DNA of 64,000 nucleotides from Peribacillus acanthi (GTDB lineage: Bacteria > Bacillota > Bacilli > Bacillales > DSM-1321): NCBI RefSeq assembly GCF_003073175.1, contig NZ_QBBX01000006.1, positions 15,654-79,653 of the forward strand, read 5' to 3'. The notes beneath the pieces are model-generated. The model was not told the origin of the DNA and ran no database searches. It saw only the letters and a program-made list of their open reading frames with translations. Shown here one piece after another: positions 44,389 to 52,969 of this stretch (its first letter is position 1; every line of letters starts with the position of its first letter). The position numbers and the translations under genes were made by a program.

Positions 44389-45648
44389 TTATGAAGCATG
44401 TGTCTCACAAGTATTTATCTCAGTAATAGGTTGAGATTTAAAAATTACATAAAATTGAAATGCTGAAATCCCTATACAAATGGATGAGAAAAGAAAAAGA
44501 ATCGTGTATCCCCTATCAATCCCCAAGTGATAAACAAGCTTAGTACTGACGAATCCAGCGCCCCCAGTTCCTAACATTAACGTCATGGACCCAAGACTAT
44601 TGGTTAAACCTCTTACCTTTTCCGGGAAACTTCCCATCACAATTTTTGATTGCATTGGAGCCTTCCCAAATAAGGTGGCCCTAATGAACAGAATGAGAAT
44701 TGAAGCTAATATTATATTTTTGGTATAACATAAAAACGCAAGACATAGTAAGCCTATTAGTTGGTAAACCAAGATCGGATGATTTTCTCCCCATTTTTTT
44801 GTAACCCTTGGACTAATAAAAATCAAGACAACTGTCCCTAAAGCTGCAATGGATAATATGATACTAATGGATGTAGTATTGATTTCAAATCGATCAGAAA
44901 GAAAGAGATTGAAGTAAGGGATTGTAAGACCTATACCAATCCCTTCAAAAAGTTTAATCCCGCCATAAGAAACTAATTTTTTGATGGTTCCTCTATCTAA
45001 TTTTTGCTTCTCTTCACTCACTTTTTCATTTTTATTTGGATGATTTTCCTTTACAAATAACAGTGGAATACTACTTACTATCAAAATACCTGCTGCAGAA
45101 AGAATAACCATTCTAAGACTTAACATGGAAGAAATAGAATATAGAGAAGTAATTTTGTCAGCAATTACTCCAGATCCCAATGTACCTACAAACATGAAAA
45201 CATTCCCTGTACCAAAAGCGAAACTAAATAGCTTGACCCTTTCATTTTCCTTCGAATATTGTGTCAATAGAGGAACAAACATTACATTCGTTGATGCCTG
45301 CCCAATACCAGTGAAAAAAGCCCAAAAATATAAAAGTGGTAATGACCGTGCAAATACACTACCTACAACACCAGTAAGCAAAATGAGAATTCCTGTTAGT
45401 AAAACATACCTTGGCCCCAGTCTCATCGAGAAAAAACCAGCAACTATTGAAAACAATGCATAGGATAAGTAACTTAGGCCCACAAGGTTCCCGATATGAT
45501 TAATAGTCACGATTTCTTTTAAATACAAATTATAGAGGACAGTATATACACTTAACCCCAGACAAAAAAGCATATTCCATAGTAAAATAAATTTAACAGA
45601 AGATGTAAAACCCTTCCTTAAATGGTTATTATCTATTACTTTTTCCAT
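44389..45648 (-). CDS. MFS transporter
   Basis: A 419-residue major facilitator with 12 predicted helices and a central cytoplasmic loop (ENHPNKNEKVSEEKQKLDRG). The early motif A is GFFSMRLGPRYVLLTG. Substrate unknown. It is divergent from an HxlR regulator 112 bases away, which probably controls it. Confidence 0.85.
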   Translation of the reverse strand: MEKVIDNNHLRKGFTSSVKFILLWNMLFCLGLSVYTVLYNLYLKEIVTINHIGNLVGLSYLSYALFSIVAGFFSMRLGPRYVLLTGILILLTGVVGSVFARSLPLLYFWAFFTGIGQASTNVMFVPLLTQYSKENERVKLFSFAFGTGNVFMFVGTLGSGVIADKITSLYSISSMLSLRMVILSAAGILIVSSIPLLFVKENHPNKNEKVSEEKQKLDRGTIKKLVSYGGIKLFEGIGIGLTIPYFNLFLSDRFEINTTSISIILSIAALGTVVLIFISPRVTKKWGENHPILVYQLIGLLCLAFLCYTKNIILASILILFIRATLFGKAPMQSKIVMGSFPEKVRGLTNSLGSMTLMLGTGGAGFVSTKLVYHLGIDRGYTILFLFSSICIGISAFQFYVIFKSQPITEINTCETHAS

Positions 45649-45760
45649 TAGATACCACTCCCTTTCACCATCATAAGGGACGGATGAATTTCACTCAAGT
45701 AGTCACTTTTTTGTATCCAGTTAAGTGTTTTATTAACAATTTAATGGGCGGTGAAGGTAA

Positions 45761-46111
45761 TTGAACAAAAAAAAATACTATTGTCCGGTAGAAGCGACTG
45801 TGGATGCAGTTGGGGGAAAATGGAAATCTAGAATAATGTGGCATTTGAGTCATCAAACCTATCGTTATGGTGATTTCATTAGGCTAATCCCTGAAATTTC
45901 AAAAAAAATGCTTTCACAAGTCCTTCATGAGCTTGAAAAGGATGGATTAATTAACAGAATGGAGTATAAAGAAAAAATATTGAGGGTGGAATATTCATTA
46001 ACTGAATACGGAACAAGCGTTACCCCTTTATTAACATTAATGAGCGCCTGGGGGAAATCACACATGCAAATGCTTAAAGATGAAGAAGAAAAAAAGTCCC
46101 CTACTGCTTAA
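45761..46111 (+). CDS. HxlR family transcriptional regulator
   Basis: A 116-residue winged-helix regulator of the HxlR (DUF24) family: CPVEATVDAVGGKWK at the N-terminus, with the conserved Cys used for redox or electrophile sensing in many members, and ISKKMLSQVLHELEKDGLI as recognition helix. TTG start behind GAAGGTAA. It is divergent from an MFS gene, a typical local repressor or activator arrangement. A possible site AAGT-AGTC-ACTT lies between them. Confidence 0.9.
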   Translation: MNKKKYYCPVEATVDAVGGKWKSRIMWHLSHQTYRYGDFIRLIPEISKKMLSQVLHELEKDGLINRMEYKEKILRVEYSLTEYGTSVTPLLTLMSAWGKSHMQMLKDEEEKKSPTA

Positions 46112-46159
46112 TCATAATGACATTTATACTCTCCCCCCGAGGAATAGTGAGAATCTAAC

Positions 46160-46195
46160 AAAGAAAGAAGAGAGGATATCCTCTCTTCTTTCTTT
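46160..46195. terminator. Bidirectional terminator, perfect 36-bp palindrome
   Basis: A self-complementary sequence centred at 46177/46178 lies between convergent HxlR and GNAT genes. Its right end overlaps the GNAT stop codon. Confidence 0.8.
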
Positions 46196-46640
46196 ATAGT
46201 AAGGGGTAGGTTGCTAGTTGTTCTCCCCAAGGAGCTACTTCCGTTTCCTTAAATCCAGCTTTTTTATATGTCATTCTTGCCCCTTGATTATTCGGTTGAT
46301 ATCCTATCATTATAAATGGGATTTGACTTTCATTATTGGTTTTAATATATTCAATAACCTTTTTCACTGCTTGAGCCCCAAATCCATTCCCTTGAAACTT
46401 TTCATCGACCATAAGTCGATAGATCCAGTAGTTTCCATCATCCGGGTCTATTCCAAACATTGTAAACCCAATCATTTCTTCCCCGTGATACACACCCATA
46501 GCTTGGAAATCATTCAAAAATTGTACTTCTGCAATCGAATATAAATTGGAAGCCATAAAGGTTTTCTGTTCTTCTTTTACAGATAAACTGATTGCTTCCT
46601 CCCAATTATCCCTGTTAATTTGCACTAGAGTTACTGTCAA
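46194..46640 (-). CDS. GNAT acetyltransferase, diamine/spermidine-type
   Basis: A 148-residue GNAT fold protein. The acetyl-CoA loop is in LMVDEKFQGNGFGAQAVKKV, with FMASNLYSIAEVQF before it and YWIYRL, as in BltD/SpeG-like polyamine acetyltransferases. The C-terminus YKKAGFKETE fits the family. The start is TTG 46640: GAGGTGA lies 5 bases upstream, and an ATG further up has no site. Confidence 0.82.
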   Translation of the reverse strand: MTVTLVQINRDNWEEAISLSVKEEQKTFMASNLYSIAEVQFLNDFQAMGVYHGEEMIGFTMFGIDPDDGNYWIYRLMVDEKFQGNGFGAQAVKKVIEYIKTNNESQIPFIMIGYQPNNQGARMTYKKAGFKETEVAPWGEQLATYPLL

Positions 46641-46809
46641 AAACGTCACCTCATCCTCTTTCATTAATGACATAATTGTACGACAATTAGAATTCCATTT
46701 CTAGGAAAACCTTAATTTACTCCGACTCTACTTTTTTATTGAGACTAATTATGGTAGAATGATTTGTTAGATTTATTAGTGAATCGAGAGGAGATTAGCA
46801 GATTCAACT

Positions 46810-48570
46810 ATGAAAATTATTGCTGCAACCTTAAATGCTAAATATATACACACAAGTCTTTCCATTCGTTATTTGAAGGCATATGCCGCACCAGAATTCG
46901 AAGTGGATTTAGCTGAATATACGATTAAAGATCCTGTCATGAATATCGTAAGCGATCTTTTTTCAAAGAAGCCAGATGTTATTGGCTTCAGCTGTTACAT
47001 CTGGAATATTGAAGAAACCCTTAAAGTCGTTGGAATGTTAAAGAAAATTAATCCTAATTTAACGATTGTTTTAGGTGGACCAGAAGTGACCTATGATGTG
47101 GCAGAGTGGATTCAAAAGCTAACCGATGTAGACTACATCGTTATTGGTGAAGGTGAGCTTACTTTTAAACAGCTCTTAACGTATCTGTCTGGTAATGGAG
47201 AACTAAAAGAAGTGAGTGGGATAGCTTATATCAAGGATGGCAAACCCGTCATCCAACCTCAATCTGATAAATTGAACCTTAAGGATATTCCAACGCCTTA
47301 TCGATTCGAGGAAGACCGAGCTGAGCTTGCTAAGCGTGTCGTCTATATCGAGACAAGCCGTGGATGTCCGTTCAGCTGTCAATTTTGTTTATCATCAATT
47401 GAAGTAGGCGTAAGATACTTTGATAGAGAAAAGGTAAAAGCAGATATTCGTTATTTGATGGAGAATGGTGCAAAAACTATCAAATTCGTAGACCGTACCT
47501 TTAATATTAGCCGAAGTTACGCGATGGAGATGTTCCAATTCTTAATTGATGAACATCATCCAGGGACAGTATTCCAATTTGAAATAACAGCTGATATTAT
47601 GCGTCCTGAGGTTATTGAATTTTTAAATGAAAATGCACCAACTGGCTTATTCCGATTTGAAATTGGTGTTCAATCCACGAACGATCCTACGAACGAACTT
47701 GTCATGAGGAAACAAAACTTTGCGAAACTGACTAGAACCGTCACACTTGTAAAGGACGGAGGTAAAATCGACCAGCATCTCGATTTAATCGCAGGGTTAC
47801 CTTTGGAGGATTACAATACATTTAAGAAAACATTTAATGATGTTTTCGAATTACGTCCTGAAGAATTACAGCTTGGATTCTTAAAAATGCTAAGAGGGAC
47901 TGGACTTCGCTTACGAGCTTCAGATCACGGCTATATCTATTCAGATCATGCTCCCTATGAAATACTTGGCAATAATGTTTTGTCTTTTGATGACATTGTA
48001 CGAATCAAACAAGTTGAAGATGTACTGGAGAAATATTGGAATGATCATCGCATGGATCATACCATTGAGTATTTAACGACTATCGGTTTTCCATCTCCAT
48101 TCGATTTCTTCCAATCATTTGGTTCCTTCTGGGAAGAAAAAGGTTGGTCCCGAATTGGACACCAGCTTGAGGATTTGTTCAGACGTCTATATCAATTCCT
48201 TCAAGAGAGTGGATTTAATGAGCTTGAAACTGTATTTGATTTAATGAAATTAGATTATTTTTCAAATCAGCGCTATAAGCCTAGAAAACCTTGGTGGAAT
48301 CAAGACATGGAAAAGCAGGATCGCTCTATTCTTTATCAAGCAATCCTTGAAAATCCAGACATGCTTGGAAGTGAATTTACGAAGTTAGGTTTGCATGAAA
48401 AAGATCTATATAAACACACTGTACTAGATGAAACATCCATTAATATGAGAAGCTATTTAGAAGAAGCGACAGTCGATCAGGAGCCTTCTTTGATGCTTGT
48501 ATACTTTGACCCTAATGGAAATGGAGCAAAAGTATTCTCTACCCCTAAAAAAGCATTTGTAACCATATAA
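46810..48570 (+). CDS. B12-binding domain radical SAM protein (DUF4080-type)
   Basis: A 586-residue class B radical SAM enzyme: an N-terminal cobalamin-binding Rossmann-like domain (about 1-130), a radical SAM barrel with the [4Fe-4S] motif CPFSCQFC (CxxxCxxC, about residue 190), and a C-terminal region of about 200 residues like DUF4080. The Co-ligating DxHxxG motif is not seen. Relatives methylate or rearrange unactivated carbons, but the substrate here is unknown. Single gene with its own terminator. Confidence 0.88.
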   Translation: MKIIAATLNAKYIHTSLSIRYLKAYAAPEFEVDLAEYTIKDPVMNIVSDLFSKKPDVIGFSCYIWNIEETLKVVGMLKKINPNLTIVLGGPEVTYDVAEWIQKLTDVDYIVIGEGELTFKQLLTYLSGNGELKEVSGIAYIKDGKPVIQPQSDKLNLKDIPTPYRFEEDRAELAKRVVYIETSRGCPFSCQFCLSSIEVGVRYFDREKVKADIRYLMENGAKTIKFVDRTFNISRSYAMEMFQFLIDEHHPGTVFQFEITADIMRPEVIEFLNENAPTGLFRFEIGVQSTNDPTNELVMRKQNFAKLTRTVTLVKDGGKIDQHLDLIAGLPLEDYNTFKKTFNDVFELRPEELQLGFLKMLRGTGLRLRASDHGYIYSDHAPYEILGNNVLSFDDIVRIKQVEDVLEKYWNDHRMDHTIEYLTTIGFPSPFDFFQSFGSFWEEKGWSRIGHQLEDLFRRLYQFLQESGFNELETVFDLMKLDYFSNQRYKPRKPWWNQDMEKQDRSILYQAILENPDMLGSEFTKLGLHEKDLYKHTVLDETSINMRSYLEEATVDQEPSLMLVYFDPNGNGAKVFSTPKKAFVTI

Positions 48571-48582
48571 TTAAACACATGT

Positions 48583-48614
48583 AGAGGATGCGATGTTTAT
48601 ATACCGCATCCTCT
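48583..48614 (+). terminator. Terminator of the radical SAM gene
   Basis: A 10-bp stem AGAGGATGCG/CGCATCCTCT with a 12-nt loop is followed by ATTTTTAT, 13 bases past the stop. Confidence 0.8.
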
Positions 48615-48618
48615 ATTT

Positions 48619-48783
48619 TTATCGCTTTTGTTTATTTTCTTTTTCTTTTTGAGGCTTTCCTGTCATTTGGAACAGATCATACATTTTTGCAGCGTTCATT
48701 CCGCCCACCAATTCTGTTCCAAATTCTTCTCTAATATTTGACAAAACATCGTTTTCGTTTGAATTGCCACGATTTTTACTCAT
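48619..48783 (-). CDS. Small protein, 54 aa, coupled to the upstream tiny gene
   Basis: A 54-residue protein (MSKNRGNSNENDVLSN...) with an REEFGTELVGG stretch and a Lys-rich tail. The EFGTE segment recalls the GPR-cleaved core of small acid-soluble spore proteins, so a spore role is a guess. Its ATG shares one base with the stop of the gene before it (TAATG), a strong sign of translational coupling. Confidence 0.6.
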   Translation of the reverse strand: MSKNRGNSNENDVLSNIREEFGTELVGGMNAAKMYDLFQMTGKPQKEKENKQKR

Positions 48784-48941
48784 TATCCTCTACCTTTTCT
48801 GCCTTGTTTAGAGTTGCGGTTCGCACCCTTCATTGGATCTTCTCCAACTGTATATTCTGTGGAAAATTCTGCTTCAGCTAGGTTCTTCTTTGGAGTTTTT
48901 GCCGTTTTTTCTGCAGCGTTAAACTGGGCTTTTCTTTTCAT
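48783..48941 (-). CDS. Small basic protein, 52 aa
   Basis: A 52-residue protein, rich in Lys, Ala and Arg, starting MKRKAQFNAAEKTAKTPKK and containing AEFSTEY. AGGAGG lies 7 bases before the ATG. It is the first gene of a two-gene unit with the 54-residue frame. No family recognised; the AEFSTEY segment weakly recalls gamma-type small spore proteins. Confidence 0.6.
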   Translation of the reverse strand: MKRKAQFNAAEKTAKTPKKNLAEAEFSTEYTVGEDPMKGANRNSKQGRKGRG

Positions 48942-49089
48942 GAAAGTGCCTCCTAAATTTTGAAGAATGGATTCTTAGCTTGAGTTTTTTAGGGGCATCT
49001 TTATTCATGGTGAAGATAGGATATTTTTTGAAATATAACAAAAGCTAACAGAAAACAGAGAGTACAAAAGCTGACAGGAGGATAAGCAA

Positions 49090-49437
49090 ATGCAAGATAA
49101 AGATGAAAATTTAGAAATCCCCTTTATAGATGAAACTTTGCCTCATCAAATCAACGCACCAAGTTTTAAAGGGACAGGGATAAAAATGGAAGCACCTTTC
49201 ACTAACATTCATAATGTAGTGATTGGAGACAGCTTATATGCATCTGAAAATTCACCACTAGAGAATTGGTCAGTAAATACAGATCCTGAGATAATGGCTG
49301 GTGAACAGTGGATTCACCCAACAAACGATATTGGGTGGAACACTGAGGAAAATAGAGAGCTACTTGAAGAAAAACGGAACCCACAAGCTGCTCCTTTTAT
49401 GCATCCTACCCATGATACGGGTAAAGACGTGGATTAA
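49090..49437 (+). CDS. DUF3905-like acidic protein
   Basis: A 115-residue acidic soluble protein with the distinctive ENSPLENWSVNTDPEIMAG and WIHPTNDIGWNTEENREL stretches of a family I associate with DUF3905, restricted to Bacilli. Function unknown. Ribosome-binding site AGGAGG 8 bases before the ATG. It is divergent from the two tiny genes and convergent with hmp. Confidence 0.65.
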   Translation: MQDKDENLEIPFIDETLPHQINAPSFKGTGIKMEAPFTNIHNVVIGDSLYASENSPLENWSVNTDPEIMAGEQWIHPTNDIGWNTEENRELLEEKRNPQAAPFMHPTHDTGKDVD

Positions 49438-49550
49438 ATCGAAGGCATTAAATTCTATTTGAAAGAACTATTTTGATAAAAGCGTGCTAAATATTTTTAT
49501 TTCGGCAACTTGCTAGTTGTGCTTATACTTTTCACCTAAATTAATTAGTG

Positions 49551-49585
49551 AAAAATAGGATGCCCACAAGAGGCATCCTATTTTT
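49551..49585. terminator. Bidirectional terminator between the DUF3905-like gene and hmp
   Basis: A perfect 14-bp stem AAAAATAGGATGCC and its complement with a 7-nt loop; T runs on both strands. Confidence 0.9.
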
Positions 49586-49590
49586 GTGTT

Positions 49591-50814
49591 TTATGCTTTT
49601 ACTGTATCCGCTTCTAGGTTCATCGACGGCCCAAAGAATTCGAAGTGAATGTTCTCTTCTTGAATTCCAAGTTCTTTAAGCGATAAAATGACGGATTTCA
49701 TAAATCCAACAGGTCCGCATACATAATAGTGTGCTTGTTCGTTTAATACCATACCTTGTAGCATTTGTTTTGTTACTCTTCCCTCTTGAACGTTTGGATT
49801 ATCAAGGTTACCTTCTGCATTCTCATATAAGAAGGTATATCCTAGCTTCTCCATTACATTAGCTACACTTTCAACTTCCTTTTCAAAAGCATGAAGCTCT
49901 TTATTTCTAACCGAATGGATCAGTGTTGCGATTTTATTAGGATACTTCTTCTTAAGATCATTCAACATGCTCATGAATGGTGTAATTCCTACACCGCCAG
50001 CGAAGAAGTAGATTGGTGCACTATTATCTAGAAGAATAAAATCACCAGCTGGGGCAGTCACTTCTAAAATACTGCCTTCCTCAATGAAGTCATGCAAGAA
50101 ATTGGACACCCTGCCATCTGGAGTCCCTTCCAATTTCTCTCTTTTCACCGAGATTCGGAAATAATTTTCCCCAGGAGCAGCCGATAAACTGTATTGTCGA
50201 TTCATTAAATAGGTTTCTCCTGGAATTTGAACTCGCACTGTAATATATTGTCCAGACTTAAAATCAGGTATAGTTGAACCATCAACCGTTTGTAAGTAGA
50301 ATGATGTAATATTTTCGCTTTCTTTTTGCTTCTTAATAACCTTAAATTCTTTGAATTCTCGCCATCCACCATCTTTATTTTCTGCATCTTGATACATTTC
50401 CTCTTCAACACTTATGAATACATCAGCAATAACTCCATAAGCTTCCGCCCATGCTCCAATGATTTCATCAGTTGCTGCATCTCCAAGAACTTCTTTAATC
50501 GCTCCAAGTAGATTCTCTCCAACAATCGGATAATGTTCTGGTTTAATGACCAAACTTCGGTGTTTGTGAGCGATTTGCTTTACTGCAGGCAATAATACAT
50601 GTAGTTGATCGATATATTTTGCCGCAGCATAAACTGTGTTTGCAAGTGCAGTTTGTTGTCTACCTTGCTTTTGGTTTGCATGGTTGAAGATATTTAATAA
50701 TTCAGGATGACTAGTAAACATGTTTTTATAAAATACAGAAGTGATTTCAGTTCCTCTTTCAGCTAAAATCGGTGCAGTAGATTTCACAATATCAATCGTT
50801 TTTTGAGATAACAT
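49591..50814 (-). CDS. hmp: Flavohemoprotein (nitric oxide dioxygenase)
   Basis: A 407-residue flavohemoglobin that oxidises NO to nitrate with O2 and NAD(P)H. The N-terminal globin domain (about 1-140) contains the proximal heme region KPEHYPIVGENLLGAIKEVLG. An FAD domain (RQYSLSAAPG, about 205) and an NAD domain (FAGGVGITPFMSML and VCGPVGFM) follow. ATG 50814 is used; GAGGCG lies 9 bases upstream. It is divergent from nsrR with an NsrR-like operator between them. Confidence 0.96.
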   Translation of the reverse strand: MLSQKTIDIVKSTAPILAERGTEITSVFYKNMFTSHPELLNIFNHANQKQGRQQTALANTVYAAAKYIDQLHVLLPAVKQIAHKHRSLVIKPEHYPIVGENLLGAIKEVLGDAATDEIIGAWAEAYGVIADVFISVEEEMYQDAENKDGGWREFKEFKVIKKQKESENITSFYLQTVDGSTIPDFKSGQYITVRVQIPGETYLMNRQYSLSAAPGENYFRISVKREKLEGTPDGRVSNFLHDFIEEGSILEVTAPAGDFILLDNSAPIYFFAGGVGITPFMSMLNDLKKKYPNKIATLIHSVRNKELHAFEKEVESVANVMEKLGYTFLYENAEGNLDNPNVQEGRVTKQMLQGMVLNEQAHYYVCGPVGFMKSVILSLKELGIQEENIHFEFFGPSMNLEADTVKA

Positions 50815-50834
50815 ATGATTTCGCCTCAACTTTT

Positions 50835-50859
50835 AAAGTGGTATTTTAAATACATCTTT
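50835..50859. promoter_or_regulatory. NsrR-like operator of hmp
   Basis: A 25-bp dyad centred on 50847 (arms AAAGTGGTATT and AATACATCTTT, 9 of 11 positions pairing) resembles the 11-1-11 sites bound by Bacillus NsrR. It sits at and just after the hmp -10 element, where a repressor would block initiation. Confidence 0.6.
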
Positions 50860-50888
50860 AGTATAGGATTGAATGTTACAATAATCAA
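50860..50888 (-). promoter_or_regulatory. Promoter of hmp
   Basis: TTGATT (50888-50883), 17-bp spacer, TATACT (50865-50860) on the minus strand. Confidence 0.6.
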
Positions 50889-50970
50889 TGGCTTGAAGAA
50901 AGTGTTCACTTATTTTTCACATATCTATGATTATGTTACTATATAATTAATCTAGGAATGAGGGATTGTT

Positions 50971-51441
50971 ATGCGACTAACTAGTTATAGTGATTACTCA
51001 GTAAGAGTACTAATTTATTTATCCATTCATCATGAACGATTAAATAATATTAAAGACATTGCCCATGTATACGGAATTTCCAAAAACCATTTAATGAAAA
51101 TCATCTATAATCTTGGAAAATTAGGATATATAGAAACGATCCGAGGTAGAAATGGCGGCATTCGACTTGCAAAAGCTCCAAAGGAGATTAATTTAGGAGA
51201 ACTAATTAGGCAAACGGAAGAAGACTTTCATATCGTAGAATGTTTTTCAAAGGATCATAGTCATTGTGCCATTTCACCAGTATGTAATTTAAAAGGGGTA
51301 TTCTTTCAAGCAAAGCAAGCCTTTTTACATGTACTAGACGCTTATACTTTAGAGGACGTCGTCGAAAATAGGATTGTGTTGAAAGAATTTTTACAAAAGC
51401 CGGCAGAAGAAAAACTGGTTCCTCTTATTAGTGAAACATAA
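50971..51441 (+). CDS. nsrR: Rrf2 family nitric-oxide-sensing regulator NsrR
   Basis: A 156-residue Rrf2 winged-helix repressor. The recognition helix ISKNHLMKIIYNLGKLGYI is followed by the wing RGRNGGIRLA. Cys91, Cys99 and Cys105 match the [4Fe-4S] ligand pattern of NsrR. NO damages the cluster and releases repression of hmp and related genes. Divergent from hmp, its expected target. Confidence 0.93.
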   Translation: MRLTSYSDYSVRVLIYLSIHHERLNNIKDIAHVYGISKNHLMKIIYNLGKLGYIETIRGRNGGIRLAKAPKEINLGELIRQTEEDFHIVECFSKDHSHCAISPVCNLKGVFFQAKQAFLHVLDAYTLEDVVENRIVLKEFLQKPAEEKLVPLISET

Positions 51442-51448
51442 TTTTAAA

Positions 51449-51472
51449 GCCCGATTCATAATTGAATCGGGC
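51449..51472. terminator. Terminator between nsrR and ktrD
   Basis: A perfect 10-bp stem GCCCGATTCA and its complement, loop TAAT, followed by CTTTT, between convergent genes. Confidence 0.85.
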
Positions 51473-51498
51473 CTTTTCAATAGACAAAATAAACAGGA

Positions 51499-52854
51499 TT
51501 ACCCAATAATAATTCTTTCCTTAGGGTAATGATAGCTAATTTTCTTTTCTTTACCACCGATCATAAACAGGAATGAGATGATTCCTACACGACCAATAAA
51601 CATTAAAACCATAATGACAAATTTGCCAAATGTCGTTAAATCCGAGGTAATCCCCATCGACATTCCGGTCGTACCGAATGCAGAACAAACCTCAAAAATG
51701 ATTTCAATTAGGGTAAATCGTTCGGTTATAATGAGAATCAAGATTGAAGAAAAACAAATGATGATAGCCATCATGGATACGACCAATGATTTTTTGATAT
51801 CTTCCTCATGGATTTCTCTTTTGAATATCTTTATGCTCTTGTTTCCTTGGGCGAAATGATATAGAAATAACAAATTCAGAGCGAAAGTAGTAGTTCGAAT
51901 CCCCCCTCCTACTGAACTAGGAGAAGCTCCAATGAACATTAATCCACTTAATAAGAGTAAAGTTGGCTCAGTGAAATCTGAGACATTCATAGTTGATAAC
52001 CCACCACTTCGAGTGGACACTGATTGAAAGAGTGAATAGAAAAAACTAGCATGCCAAGATTTATCCGAAAAGAAATATTCCCTTTCCAATAGATAGATAA
52101 GAATAGTTCCTCCTATGATTAAGAAGGCAAATGTCATGGATGTTAATTTAGTGAATAAGGAGAAACGGAACTTATAATCTGCCGGACGTTCAAATAAAAA
52201 CCTTTTCAGTTCAATCAATACTGGAAATCCAATGGCTCCCAAAATTATTAAAATGATATTAACGAACTGGACAAAATAATCGTCTGCATAAGGAATTAGT
52301 GAAGCTCCTGTAATATCAAATCCACCATTAGTAGTTGCACTTACGGAGGCGAATATACCATGTAAAGATGCTTCCTTCCAATCTGGGAAATAACGTAAAA
52401 AATAAAAACTTAATACCAGCCCACCTATTATTTCAATTAGGAGAATGATTTTAAGCAATTGTATCAATAAATCAACCAAGCCTGAAAAAGTTGCTTGGTT
52501 TTGATCAGCCATGATTAACCGTCTTTCCTTGAAGCCGATTTTCTTGCCAAAAATGAGCCATAGAAAGGTTCCAAGGGTCATAATACCAATTCCACCAAAT
52601 TGTAATACAAACATTAATATAAATATACCTGGCACACTAAATGTTTGTGATACATCCACTGTAGATAATCCTGTCACACTAACCGCACTGACCGCTACAA
52701 ATAATGCATCAATCCATTCAAGTTTAACACCGGGGTTCAACGCTAATGGAATCCTTAGCATGATGGTAGAAATGGTAACGGCGAGGAAATAATAAATGAC
52801 GATCATTTGTGCTGGAGTTAGTTTATTTACTATTTCCTTTGTTTTTTTCCACAT
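51499..52854 (-). CDS. ktrD: Ktr/Trk potassium uptake membrane subunit KtrD
   Basis: A 451-residue Ktr-type K+ translocating subunit with four M1-pore-M2 repeats; pore regions include SAVSVTGLSTVDVS, SATTNGGFDITG, STRSGGLSTMN and SAFGTTGMSMG, each with the conserved selectivity glycine. It needs a cytoplasmic KtrC-type partner, not in this window. ATG 52854 gives B. subtilis KtrD length; the open frame continues upstream without support. Confidence 0.93.
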   Translation of the reverse strand: MWKKTKEIVNKLTPAQMIVIYYFLAVTISTIMLRIPLALNPGVKLEWIDALFVAVSAVSVTGLSTVDVSQTFSVPGIFILMFVLQFGGIGIMTLGTFLWLIFGKKIGFKERRLIMADQNQATFSGLVDLLIQLLKIILLIEIIGGLVLSFYFLRYFPDWKEASLHGIFASVSATTNGGFDITGASLIPYADDYFVQFVNIILIILGAIGFPVLIELKRFLFERPADYKFRFSLFTKLTSMTFAFLIIGGTILIYLLEREYFFSDKSWHASFFYSLFQSVSTRSGGLSTMNVSDFTEPTLLLLSGLMFIGASPSSVGGGIRTTTFALNLLFLYHFAQGNKSIKIFKREIHEEDIKKSLVVSMMAIIICFSSILILIITERFTLIEIIFEVCSAFGTTGMSMGITSDLTTFGKFVIMVLMFIGRVGIISFLFMIGGKEKKISYHYPKERIIIG

Positions 52855-52969
52855 ATCACTAATCCTTTCCGAACGAAAACATCTCTTCCATTGTAATGAA
52901 TCACAATAGGGTTTGTCCATGTCATGATGACAGTTATATAATGAAAAAAATGGTTTTTTGGAGGTTTGT

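Noticed and set aside
45680-45740. AAGT-AGTC-ACTT as an HxlR operator
   Set aside because: Too short and AT-rich to list as its own feature; mentioned only as a possibility.
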